The notes beneath the pieces were generated by a model, which worked only from the letters and a program-made list of their open reading frames with translations, was not told where the DNA came from and searched no databases. The position numbers and the translations under genes were made by a program. From an uncultured Prevotellaceae bacterium (lineage in GTDB: Bacteria > Bacteroidota > Bacteroidia > Bacteroidales > Bacteroidaceae), in assembly GCA_947168395.1 (NCBI GenBank), contig CAMVLT010000002.1:62001-126000 (forward strand): 64,000 nucleotides of DNA, in the 5' to 3' direction. Shown here piece by piece: positions 27,325 through 35,800 of this stretch; position 1 is the first letter of the stretch, and the number at the start of each line of letters is the position of its first letter.

Positions 27325-28224
27325 TTAAACAAGGTGCTTGATGAGGTCTTCGCGCTCACCAGGCAGCATGTCGATGACTGGAATCTCAATCATCGTGTAG
27401 CAGCCGGGCTGCAGACGCATGGAGGCACGGGCCACATTGACCAGTACCTGACCAGTCAGGGCGGGGTTGTTGATGCTCATGTTGAACTCTAAGCGCTGGT
27501 TTTGGGTCATGCCACTGACACCCTTGCGGACAAGGTGTACGCCGTGGCCCATATCGCGGACGTCGTCAACCGACTCCACCTGGAACACGTGGGTCTCGTC
27601 GTTGGCGAAATAGGGGTCGGCCTTGATGGCAGCCGTTACCTCTTCTAATTTTGCTCCCTCTTCCAACTCCACGTACACCATGCGGCGGTGGATGCCTTCG
27701 CCGAGGGGGATAGTCATCGAGAGCGCATTCTTGACACCGGCCTTTGAGCGTACACAGACGCTGTGCCCCATCGACATGCCGGGGCCGAAGTTGGTGTAGG
27801 AAAGTCCCTTCGGGGCGAGGCTCTGCATCAGGGTGCGGACGATGGAGTCGCTGCCCGGATCCCATCCGGCGGCAATGACACTCACCGTCTTGCTCTCTTT
27901 ATTGATAGGTGTAAGGGCTGCGCGGTAGTCCAGGATGGAGGTGTGGATGTCGAACGAGTCAACGGTATTGATGCCAAGGGGCAGGATTTGCCGTGCATAC
28001 TCCTCGCACGAACGGGTTGGGGTGGCAAGGATGGCCACGTCCACGTTCTCCAGTTCGCGGATGTCCTTCACTACTTTATACGGTGCCAGTTCTGCGGGTT
28101 TGTTCTCGGCGCCATTGCGACGAACGATACCTGCCACTTCAAAGTCGGGTGCAGCCTCCAGTGCCTGGAGCGCATACTTTCCAATGTTGCCGTAACCTAC
28201 GACGGCTGCTCTGATTTTCTTCAT
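27325..28224 (-). CDS. ddh: meso-Diaminopimelate dehydrogenase
   Basis: This 299-residue NADPH-dependent enzyme makes meso-diaminopimelate from tetrahydrodipicolinate in one step, supplying lysine and peptidoglycan. It starts with the Rossmann motif RAAVVGYGNIGKYALQAL. Substrate-binding stretches such as VIAAGWDPGSDSI and TNFGPGMSMGHSV are clear. The start at 28224 matches homologues; the frame is open 25 codons further up but without a ribosome site. The -7 box TAATTTTG (minus strand, at about 28272-28279) lies upstream. Confidence 0.94.
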   Translation of the reverse strand: MKKIRAAVVGYGNIGKYALQALEAAPDFEVAGIVRRNGAENKPAELAPYKVVKDIRELENVDVAILATPTRSCEEYARQILPLGINTVDSFDIHTSILDYRAALTPINKESKTVSVIAAGWDPGSDSIVRTLMQSLAPKGLSYTNFGPGMSMGHSVCVRSKAGVKNALSMTIPLGEGIHRRMVYVELEEGAKLEEVTAAIKADPYFANDETHVFQVESVDDVRDMGHGVHLVRKGVSGMTQNQRLEFNMSINNPALTGQVLVNVARASMRLQPGCYTMIEIPVIDMLPGEREDLIKHLV

Positions 28225-28326
28225 ATTCGTGTTGTCTCTTGTTGGTTGATTTCTCAATTCGGCTGCAAAATTACACAAAAAGCGCGAAATGCGTGACAAA
28301 AAGCAAGGAAAAATGCACGAATAGTG

Positions 28327-30903
28327 TTATTTTTGTTGTTTCCCCCTTCTGAACTCGTCCAGTTGTCGGAAACAATGGCGGTCGATAATCTCCTCTAACT
28401 CGCGGTCGGGATTGTTGCGGATGTAGCAGCGGTGGTCGAACACCATCAGCTCGCCGTTCTCCTTGGTGTAAGGATGCCATGCGGGCAGACCGTTGATGTT
28501 GGGGTTGCCGTTATGTGCAAACTGTGCCCAGACGCTGCTCATGACGTCAGCCAGCCGCAAGTCTTCGGCGGTAGGGTGGGGCACGATGTTCGGAGCCTGG
28601 TGCAGCCGGTTGAAGCAGAAACAAAGCTCGTTGCCGTGGACGGAGCCGAGGCTGGCGGGCGAGCGCCAGGTGAACATATACATATAGAGGTTGGGGATGA
28701 GTGGCGAGGGGGCAGCGGTGATGGCATCGGCCGTGATGAGCGTCTTGGGACGGAACAGCCAGTCGATGCTCAGCAGGTCTTGCGGGGTGTAGGCTGGGTG
28801 GGCCTTGGCGAAGGCCTTGATATAGGCATCGGTGTCGTCGCCAAAAGTCTGCTGCAGTTCGCCACGGGCTTCGTCGAGTGACTGTTCCCGCTTATAGTGC
28901 AGCCGTTGCAGTTCGTTGAAGGTGGTGCCCATCATCAGGGGTATGTCCTTGCTGATGTTGGCAAAACCGGGCTGGAAGGGCTGCTGCAGCAGCACTTCGC
29001 CATCGGGTGTAGGACCGAAGCCCCACATCATCGGCGTGCCTGGCCTGCGGGTGCCTATGCTGGCCGCCATAGCTCGCTGTCCGGCGTCGTACAGCTGCTG
29101 GTAGGGTATGTCCTTGATGCGGTCTACGTCCTGCTCGCTGATGCCTAACTCCTTCAGTACGGCACGTCCCAGTTGCTGTGTCATCTCATGGGTGTTCACG
29201 TTGAGGATGGTGCCGCTCATGATGATGGCTTTGTGGAAAAGCCCCTTGGCAGCGGGCATGCACATCAGCGTACCCACCTTGCCGCCGCCGCCCGACTCGC
29301 CGAAGATGGTGACGTTCGACGGGTCGCCACCGAAGTTGCGGATGTTGTCGTGTATCCATTGCAGGGCCTGCACCACGTCGAGCATGCCGACGTTGCCGGA
29401 GTACTTGTACTTGGCCGATACTGCCGAGAGGTCGAGAAAGCCGAGAATGTTGAGACGGTGGTTGACGCTTACCACCACCACGTCCTTCTTGGCTAACTGC
29501 TGTCCAGGGTCCCATGCAGAGGTGCCGCTGTCGAAGCCGCCGCCGTGCAGCCATAGCATCACGGGGGCCCCCTCTAACCTCTCCTGTTTAGAGGAGGCAA
29601 TTTGTTCGTCCCCTAAGCTGGGGGAGCCAGAGGGGGTCTTTGTAGTCCACACATTCAGTACGCAGCACTGCTCCGACATTTCTGCCTCGGTCATCGGACG
29701 GTTCGACGGCTGCATGGTCTGCGGGCCGAAGTGGTCGCATACCCTGATGCCTTGCCAGTTCTCTACGGGCAGTGGAGGCATGCAGCGTTCCACCTTGGCG
29801 TAGGGAATGCCGAGGTAGGCCATGGTGCCTTCCTGGCAGATGCCGCTTACCAGTCCGTTGGTCGTGCTCACCACGGGAGTCTCGATGAAACCGTCCATAA
29901 TGGCGGTTGGCTTTGCCTTGCTGTCGAAGGCTCCCAAACGGTAGTGGCCGGGTAGGCACTGGGGTTCCCAGTAGAACACGCCACGGCAGTGTCCGTTGGT
30001 CTCGGTGCGGGCCTCGCGGATGACGCGGGCCAGCTGTCGCCGTCCCTCATCCATCACTTCGGGGTGTGCCTCGTCCACCTCGTAGCCCGTCTCCACTATC
30101 ATTACGTCGCAGCCGTACTTCCGGCTGACGTGCCGAATGTTGCGTATGCAGTCGGTGATGATGCTGTCAGCGTTCAGTTCGGGATGGTCACGCTGTGCCC
30201 AGTAGGGATAGAGCGACATGCCCACCATGTCGAACCGCCCGCCGTACTGCTTCACAATATCCAGGTTCCAGTCGTAAAGCGACTGCTTATGGCCGCGGTC
30301 TAAGTGGACGATGACCAGCGCATCGGGGAATACCTCCTTCACGGCGTCGTAGCCGGTACGGATGAAGCCAGCATACTGCTTGGGGTTGTCCTTGATGTGT
30401 CCCATAGGCCACAGGAGGCCGTTGGCCGTCTCGTTGCCCACCTGTACCCAGCGCGGCGTGATGCCATTCTGCTTCAGCAGTTGGAGCACCTCGATGGTGT
30501 GTGCCCTGAGGTCGCGTCTCATCTGCTTGTAGCTGTGCCCCTTCCAGGCGGCGGGAATGGGTTGCTGACTGGGGTCGGCCCAAGAGTCGGCGTAGTGGAA
30601 GTCCACCATCAAGTCCATGCCCAGTGCCTTGGCACGCTGTGCCATGGCGAGCAGCTCGTTCTTGTCGTTCGTGCCGTTCTTGGGGTTCACCCAGACGCGC
30701 ATTCTGATGGCCGACAGTCCGTAGTCGTTCTTCAGCAGTTCCAGGCACTCCCGCTCCTGCCCCTGCCGGTCGTGGAATTTAACCCCGCGCCGTTCCTGCC
30801 CCGTAAGGAACCCTACGTCGGCTCCCTTTACAAAGTCTTTCTGTTGGGCAATGCCTGCCGCGCAGACCGTCAATAGCAGTAGCGTAATAGCAAGGTGTTT
30901 CAT
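28327..30903 (-). CDS. Fusion of GH53 endo-beta-1,4-galactanase and type-B carboxylesterase
   Basis: The product is 858 residues with a signal peptide (to about residue 19). Residues 20 to about 340 are a GH53 TIM barrel: KGADVGFLTGQE, RMRVWVNP, VDFHYADSWADP, acid/base WVQVGNETANG and nucleophile MIVETGYEV. The rest is a type-B carboxylesterase: SEQCCVLNVWT, LWLHGGGFDSGTS, nucleophile GESGGGG and histidine GSVHGNELCF. Residues 422-446 are a foreign-looking linker encoded by a GC-rich palindromic repeat. GH53 cuts pectic galactan, and the esterase could remove acyl groups such as acetyl or feruloyl. It is the last gene of the SusC/SusD operon, 44 bases after the metalloprotease. Confidence 0.88.
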   Translation of the reverse strand: MKHLAITLLLLTVCAAGIAQQKDFVKGADVGFLTGQERRGVKFHDRQGQERECLELLKNDYGLSAIRMRVWVNPKNGTNDKNELLAMAQRAKALGMDLMVDFHYADSWADPSQQPIPAAWKGHSYKQMRRDLRAHTIEVLQLLKQNGITPRWVQVGNETANGLLWPMGHIKDNPKQYAGFIRTGYDAVKEVFPDALVIVHLDRGHKQSLYDWNLDIVKQYGGRFDMVGMSLYPYWAQRDHPELNADSIITDCIRNIRHVSRKYGCDVMIVETGYEVDEAHPEVMDEGRRQLARVIREARTETNGHCRGVFYWEPQCLPGHYRLGAFDSKAKPTAIMDGFIETPVVSTTNGLVSGICQEGTMAYLGIPYAKVERCMPPLPVENWQGIRVCDHFGPQTMQPSNRPMTEAEMSEQCCVLNVWTTKTPSGSPSLGDEQIASSKQERLEGAPVMLWLHGGGFDSGTSAWDPGQQLAKKDVVVVSVNHRLNILGFLDLSAVSAKYKYSGNVGMLDVVQALQWIHDNIRNFGGDPSNVTIFGESGGGGKVGTLMCMPAAKGLFHKAIIMSGTILNVNTHEMTQQLGRAVLKELGISEQDVDRIKDIPYQQLYDAGQRAMAASIGTRRPGTPMMWGFGPTPDGEVLLQQPFQPGFANISKDIPLMMGTTFNELQRLHYKREQSLDEARGELQQTFGDDTDAYIKAFAKAHPAYTPQDLLSIDWLFRPKTLITADAITAAPSPLIPNLYMYMFTWRSPASLGSVHGNELCFCFNRLHQAPNIVPHPTAEDLRLADVMSSVWAQFAHNGNPNINGLPAWHPYTKENGELMVFDHRCYIRNNPDRELEEIIDRHCFRQLDEFRRGKQQK
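29565..29640 (-). repeat. GC-rich palindromic repeat within the GH53-esterase gene
   Basis: On the minus strand the stretch begins GACCCCCTCTGGCTCCCCC and ends near TTAGAGGGGGCC, with CCCCCTCT/AGAGGGGG outer arms. It is in frame and encodes TPSGSPSLGDEQ...ERLEGAP between the LNVWT strand and the LWLHGGGF oxyanion-hole strand of the esterase, where family members have a short turn. Confidence 0.7.
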
Positions 30904-30947
30904 CTTCTTCGTCCTTCTGTGTTAGTATTGTTCTTGCTTCCGCGACT

Positions 30948-33467
30948 TTAGCTTTTGCCCGACTCGTACTTCTCACGTATTTTCTTGATGCGGAGCAGCA
31001 GGTTCTTGTAGTGCAGGGCGTTGATGCCATTAGTCTCCTGAGCCTTCAGGTACTGTTCCACTTTGTCAAGATGCTGCTCGATGTAGAGCATGGCATCCGA
31101 GCGTTGGGTGGTCGATGAACTGTTGCTGGCAGAGGTGGTCGTCGGCGCAGGATTAAGTGCTGTTCCCAGGAAGTCGACATAGCTGCGCTGCTGCTGGCGG
31201 CGGAAGTTGTTCTGGCGCTCGTCAGCGTTGGTCAGCGGTTTCCACACCATCGCGAACACATCGTCGAGGTACTCTTCTACAGGGTAGGCCTTGGCAGGCC
31301 ACTGCAGGGCAGTGTTGTGCAGATTCAGGATGGCATTGGGCGAGAGCAGCAGGGCGATGACGGTCTGCTGGCGCGAGCGGATGTCCTCTATATAGTCGGT
31401 GCCCAACTTGTTGACGATGCTCTGCGGGTACATCCAGAGGGGAGCCTCCATGACGTTGCGGTCGGTCCACTGGATGGCTTCCTTCTGCAGCTCACGCGGC
31501 ACGATGTCGTAGGGCTGCAGGCCAGGGGCGTTGTTGTTGTACTTGCCGAAGAAATAGCGTTGCACGTGGCCGACATAGCGCTGGTACTGCGAGCGGACTG
31601 CATTGTGCATCTCACGCAGGTCATCGTACTCACCGTCGGGTTGTGCCGTCCATTTCTCAATGTTCTCCATGACGCGCTTCAGGTTCTTCAGACCATACTC
31701 GTTGGCCTTCATCTGGTCGTCGCCCAAGTCTTCGGTCTGCGAACGGGGATCCTGTCCTCGGCCCTCGTCACCACACCACCACAGTCGGCGGTTGCCTTCG
31801 AGTACCTTCGAGGTCTCGGCTCTCAGGGCTTTCTTCTCCTTGGCGGGGTCCTTGAACTCAGGACGGTACTGGTAGCCCCACTTGATGGCCCACTTGTCGT
31901 AGTCGTTGATGCGGGGGAAGAGTCCCTTCTCCGAAACCTTGTCCTCGGGCTGTGCCACGTAGTTGAAGCGGGCGTAGTCCATGATGCTTGAGGTGTGGCC
32001 GTTCTTCTCCACCCAGGCCTTGTCGCGCAGCTTTTCTACTGGTGTGGCTTGCGAGGCTATCATGTTGTGGCGCAAACCGAGTGAGTGGCCTACCTCGTGG
32101 CTGGAGACGAAGCGGATGAGCTGGCCCATCAGCTCGTCGGGGAAGTCCATCTTCTGGGCACGCTTGTCCAACGGGCCGCACTGCACCATAAACCATTTCT
32201 TAACGAGGTTCATCACATTGTGGTACCAGCAGACGTGGGCTTCGATAATCTCACCGCTGCGGGGATCAACGATGCGGGGGCCGTAAGCGTTCTCGGTCTC
32301 CGACGGCAGGTAGCGTATCATCGAGAAACGGGCGTCGTCGACTGACATGGTCGAGTCGTTCTCGGGCCACTCCTTACCCACGATGGCATTCTTGAAGCCA
32401 GCGGCCTCGAAAGCACTGTTCCAGTCGTTGATGCCGGCAATGAGGTACTTCACCCACTTCTTGGGCGTTGCTGGGTCTATGTAGTAGACTATCTGCTTCT
32501 TCGGCTCCACCAGCTTGCCGGCTTTGTAGGCAGCGGGGTCTTTCGGCTCCAGGCGGTAGCGCATGACGATGGCCTCGTGCTTGGTTGTCTGCTGCTCGTC
32601 GCTGAACTCCGTAATCCGGTTGTTGAAGTAGCCCACGCGCTCGTCCTCGTAGCGGGGCTGCATGGGCGTTTCAGGCAGCAGCACGATGCTGGTGTTCAGC
32701 GAGAGTGTGGCCGAGCCAGTCTTCGAGGCGGGTGTACGTCCGGGGGGCATGCTGTAGGTACGCAGCGTCTGGATTTCGATGTTGATGGGGTAGGTTTTAA
32801 TGCTGTCGATGAACGAGCGGTCGCTCATCATGCCGCCGATGCCCAAGGTAGTGCGGTCGTTGCCGCTGAAGCTGGTCACCTTGTTGTCCGACATCAGCCA
32901 CTTGGTGATGTTTATCAGCTGTGCCTTGGTATTCGGGTTACGGCCAATGACGTCGAACTTATAGACTATGGGGTCGACGGTCGACTGCCTCAGCGAGATG
33001 GCGATGCGGTCTTCCGGCTTGGCGTAGCTCGACTGCACGTATTCGCGCAGGAAGAGCGACTTCTCATTGTATTGCTCCAAGTAGACAACCGAGCGGTTCA
33101 CCTCCTCGCCGCTGAACATCTTGAAGTCCTGCGGCACGCTGATGAAGCGGGTGACGCAAAGCAGCATGCGGCCCAGCAGCTCGTCGGGCACTTCCAGATA
33201 CCAGTCGTCCTTGATGTGGCGCACGGTAAAGAGTCCCTCGCGCATCGAACCACCCTCCTTCACAATCTTGTGGTAAGGGTCCTTGTGGTCCTTGACGGTG
33301 GTGTCCTCGCAGCACTCGTGCTTCTTGGCTACCTTGTTCTCTACTTTGACGGAATCAGTCTTTACCGTGTCCGTCTTCGTGGTGTCTGCTTGAAAAGCAA
33401 AGGCTGTCTGCCCACCAATGAACAGCAGCACAGTCAGCATAAATGTCTTAGTCATTGTATTCATCAT
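30948..33467 (-). CDS. Secreted zinc metalloprotease (DUF5117/DUF4953 type)
   Basis: The product is 839 residues with a signal peptide ending near AFAFQ. A T/K/D-rich spacer (TKTDTVKTDSVKVE) follows, then a DUF5117-like domain and a metzincin domain. The zinc motif HEVGHSLGLRH is complete, with the catalytic glutamate, and lies near residue 460. The downstream SIMDYARFNYVAQPED region corresponds to the Met-turn. Such proteases are frequent in Bacteroidetes and are exported to the periplasm or surface. Its start overlaps the end of the preceding secreted-protein gene by 20 bases, so the two are coupled. In a SusC/SusD operon it may process glycoprotein or cell-wall protein along with glycan. 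Confidence 0.88.
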   Translation of the reverse strand: MMNTMTKTFMLTVLLFIGGQTAFAFQADTTKTDTVKTDSVKVENKVAKKHECCEDTTVKDHKDPYHKIVKEGGSMREGLFTVRHIKDDWYLEVPDELLGRMLLCVTRFISVPQDFKMFSGEEVNRSVVYLEQYNEKSLFLREYVQSSYAKPEDRIAISLRQSTVDPIVYKFDVIGRNPNTKAQLINITKWLMSDNKVTSFSGNDRTTLGIGGMMSDRSFIDSIKTYPINIEIQTLRTYSMPPGRTPASKTGSATLSLNTSIVLLPETPMQPRYEDERVGYFNNRITEFSDEQQTTKHEAIVMRYRLEPKDPAAYKAGKLVEPKKQIVYYIDPATPKKWVKYLIAGINDWNSAFEAAGFKNAIVGKEWPENDSTMSVDDARFSMIRYLPSETENAYGPRIVDPRSGEIIEAHVCWYHNVMNLVKKWFMVQCGPLDKRAQKMDFPDELMGQLIRFVSSHEVGHSLGLRHNMIASQATPVEKLRDKAWVEKNGHTSSIMDYARFNYVAQPEDKVSEKGLFPRINDYDKWAIKWGYQYRPEFKDPAKEKKALRAETSKVLEGNRRLWWCGDEGRGQDPRSQTEDLGDDQMKANEYGLKNLKRVMENIEKWTAQPDGEYDDLREMHNAVRSQYQRYVGHVQRYFFGKYNNNAPGLQPYDIVPRELQKEAIQWTDRNVMEAPLWMYPQSIVNKLGTDYIEDIRSRQQTVIALLLSPNAILNLHNTALQWPAKAYPVEEYLDDVFAMVWKPLTNADERQNNFRRQQQRSYVDFLGTALNPAPTTTSASNSSSTTQRSDAMLYIEQHLDKVEQYLKAQETNGINALHYKNLLLRIKKIREKYESGKS

Positions 33468-34251
33468 GTTGCATAATTACCTTTTTGCCATTGGTGACAT
33501 AGATGCCCTTATGGGCAGTCTTCACCTGACGGCCCTGAAGGTCAAAGACTGTACTATTTTGTGATGTACTATTTACTGTTTCTTGGATGGCGGAGGCGGC
33601 ATCGGGCACGAGTCGCATGTCAATCTTCATGAAGTGTGCAGTAAAGTACGAGTAGTTAAACAGGATGTTCCTGTCATCGCCCTCCCAGATGTCGTAGCCG
33701 TAGGAATTCTTCTTCGGCGACGAGGGTGTCCACACCTTCAGCTTATGCTTGAAGGTTGTGTTGTTCAGTTCATATTCAAACTCCTCTTCGTATTCGTCGC
33801 CCACCAGGAAGTTCGGGGTGTGGAAATTGTAGAACACCAGCTTTCCGAACTTGTAGCCGTCAGGAGCCTTGAGGCGCATGGTTGTTCCGGGATTCGTGAA
33901 GAGCACGTTGATTTTGTCTTCCGTGTAGCCTGCTGCCTGACCGTCGCCGTCATTATCAACCTTTGCATAGACGGCAGGCTTTGTGTATTCATCCAAATCA
34001 ACGGCATACACGGTGACCGTAATCAGCTTGTCAGACCCCTCGGCCACTGGCCAAGTGAAGTCTGTGTCGTTGAAGATGGCTCCGGTTTCATCCTCATAGT
34101 TGGGCCCCCATCCTTTCATCTCGGTTGTGAGTGGGTAGTTCCAGGGGTTCATGTTAAAGTCGAACATGACGTAGGTGGTGTCGTTCTGTTCTTGTGCCAC
34201 TGATGACAGGGCCATCATGGCCATTGCGATAGTTGCGTAGGGTTTCTTCAT
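33448..34251 (-). CDS. Secreted protein with C-terminal sorting tail, unknown function
   Basis: The product is 267 residues. A signal peptide (MKKPYATIAMAMMALSSVAQ) is followed by a beta-rich body (DFNMNPWNYPLTTE, RLKAPDGYKFGKLVFYNFHT). The end, VFDLQGRQVKTAHKGIYVTN plus GKKVI, is the usual Bacteroidales Por-type sorting tail. The body may be a galactose-binding-like beta sandwich, but I do not recognise a family. It starts 5 bases after susD and overlaps the metalloprotease by 20 bases, so it belongs to the operon and may be its surface glycan or protein binder. Confidence 0.8.
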   Translation of the reverse strand: MKKPYATIAMAMMALSSVAQEQNDTTYVMFDFNMNPWNYPLTTEMKGWGPNYEDETGAIFNDTDFTWPVAEGSDKLITVTVYAVDLDEYTKPAVYAKVDNDGDGQAAGYTEDKINVLFTNPGTTMRLKAPDGYKFGKLVFYNFHTPNFLVGDEYEEEFEYELNNTTFKHKLKVWTPSSPKKNSYGYDIWEGDDRNILFNYSYFTAHFMKIDMRLVPDAASAIQETVNSTSQNSTVFDLQGRQVKTAHKGIYVTNGKKVIMQHDEYND

Positions 34252-34256
34252 ATTAT

Positions 34257-35735
34257 TTATTCGTTTGTATTAAGTGTCAGGTTCGGGTTCTTGTCGCGTG
34301 CCGAGCGGGGGAAGGGAATGATGTAGAGCCGCGAGTCGGGGCGCAGGGTGTAGGTACGCTGCGGGTAAGTTTCGCTGACGTTCACCACGGGGAAGGTGCG
34401 GGTGACGGTTTTCTGGTACTCCGGCTCGGTGTTCAGGCGCTTCAGGTCGAAGAAGCGGTGGAAACCGAAGAGCAGTTCCTTGCGGCGCTCGGTGATGATG
34501 GTGTTCATCATCTCCACTTGCGATGACGGGGTGCCGATGGCGGTGTTTTCGCCGCTTATGCGCTTAGCCCGCAGGCGGTTCACGTAGTCGGCGGCGGCAT
34601 CGAGGTTGCCCAGTCGGGCGTTGGCCTCGGCAGCTATGAGGTAGACCTCGGCGGTGCGCAGTCCTACGGTCATGTAGGTGAAGCGTTCCGTCGTGGTGGC
34701 CGGTGTCCAGATAGCTGCGCCGCTACCTGCGTCAAACCAGTTGACGATGCTGGTGCCGGTGTCGCGCAGGAAGAGGCTGTAGCGCAGGTCGTCAGGCTCG
34801 AACAGCTGCTTCAGTTCGGGGCTGATGAGGCCGTAGTAGTAGAGTGCCGCTTCCTCTGTAGTCCAGCCGGAGCCCATCCACATGTAGGAGAGCACTTCGG
34901 GGTTGTTGTCGCGGTTGTAGTCCTTGCAGCGGGCCACGCCGCCAGCAGCCTTGATGACGTTGTAGTCCACCAGCGAGGAGTTCAGCTTCAGCGAAGTCTC
35001 GGCCGCCTGACGGGCCTTCTCCCAGTCGCGGTGGAACAGGTAGACCTGAGCCAGCAGGCCGTAGCCATAGGCACGGTTGGGGTGATAGATGTTGGCAGGC
35101 TTCTCCTGCAGCAGGCCGACCGCCCCCTCCAGTTCGCTGATGATGAAGTCGTAGACCTGTGCGACGGTTGCCTTCTGGGGCACTGCCTCCAAGTCGTAGT
35201 GGTCCATGATGCATACGCCGCCGTCCTGCTGCGCCGTGGCGGGGTCGTAGGCCTTGGCGTAGGTGTTCACGGCTACGAAGTGGTCGAAGGCACGCAAGGT
35301 ACGGGCCTCGGCCTTGGCCAGCGTCTTCAGCTCCTGCGAGCCTTCGGCCTCGTCGATGTTGTCGATAACGAGGTTCATGCGCAGGATGTAGGCATACATG
35401 TTCTCGTACAGGTTGTTGTCGGCCAGCAGCGTGCGGTCGGCCTGCTCGTTGAACGTGAAGTTGATGCCGTGGAAGCTGGTGCTCTCGTAGCCCAGTATGT
35501 TCGACTCCTTCGCCCATGCATCGTCCGTCAGGTAGAAGTACGAGGCGGCGTTATAGCAGCGCATGGGGTTGACGATGAGTTCGTAGTACTGGCGGGCGGA
35601 GTCGACGGTGACAGCCCCCTTGGGCGTGATGTCGATGTAGCTGTCGCAGGAGGAGACCCCCACCCAGCCTCCCCCTGTGAGGGGGAGGAGCAGATACCAC
35701 ATCCGCAGAAATCTATTGCAAATATCCTTTATCAT
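34257..35735 (-). CDS. SusD/RagB-like outer-membrane lipoprotein
   Basis: This 492-residue surface lipoprotein caps the SusC channel and binds the substrate. The lipobox is VSSC with Cys30, followed by DSYIDITPKG. Typical helical TPR-like segments follow (RMNLVIDNIDEAEGS, AKAEARTLRAFDHF, GLLAQVYLFHRDWEKARQAA), then TERRKELLFGFHRFFDLKR. Residues 16-28 (LLPLTGGGWVGVS) are encoded by a GC-rich palindrome, so the leader is longer than usual. The start at 35735 is preferred; the frame is open far upstream, into the end of susC, without meaning. It lies 65 bases after susC. Confidence 0.92.
   Translation of the reverse strand: MIKDICNRFLRMWYLLLPLTGGGWVGVSSCDSYIDITPKGAVTVDSARQYYELIVNPMRCYNAASYFYLTDDAWAKESNILGYESTSFHGINFTFNEQADRTLLADNNLYENMYAYILRMNLVIDNIDEAEGSQELKTLAKAEARTLRAFDHFVAVNTYAKAYDPATAQQDGGVCIMDHYDLEAVPQKATVAQVYDFIISELEGAVGLLQEKPANIYHPNRAYGYGLLAQVYLFHRDWEKARQAAETSLKLNSSLVDYNVIKAAGGVARCKDYNRDNNPEVLSYMWMGSGWTTEEAALYYYGLISPELKQLFEPDDLRYSLFLRDTGTSIVNWFDAGSGAAIWTPATTTERFTYMTVGLRTAEVYLIAAEANARLGNLDAAADYVNRLRAKRISGENTAIGTPSSQVEMMNTIITERRKELLFGFHRFFDLKRLNTEPEYQKTVTRTFPVVNVSETYPQRTYTLRPDSRLYIIPFPRSARDKNPNLTLNTNE
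35654..35690 (-). repeat. GC-rich palindromic repeat in the susD leader
   Basis: On the minus strand CTCCCCCTCACAGGGGGAG is followed by GCTGGGTGGGGGTC. The same layout (hairpin then CTTGGGTGGG) occurs in the TolC-family leader at 63737-63772. It encodes most of the hydrophobic-to-lipobox junction. Confidence 0.7.
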
Positions 35736-35768
35736 ATATATTGCTTTGTTTATTATTCGGTAATCATT

Positions 35769-35795
35769 CCCCTCCCTGCAGGGAGGGGTTAGGGG
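35769..35795. repeat. GC-rich palindromic repeat between susC and susD
   Basis: CCCCTCCCTGCAGGGAGGGG is a perfect palindrome, followed by TTAGGGGAG. It lies a few bases past the susC stop (35801, minus strand). It could moderate read-through from susC to susD. Confidence 0.65.
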
Positions 35796-35800
35796 AGAGT

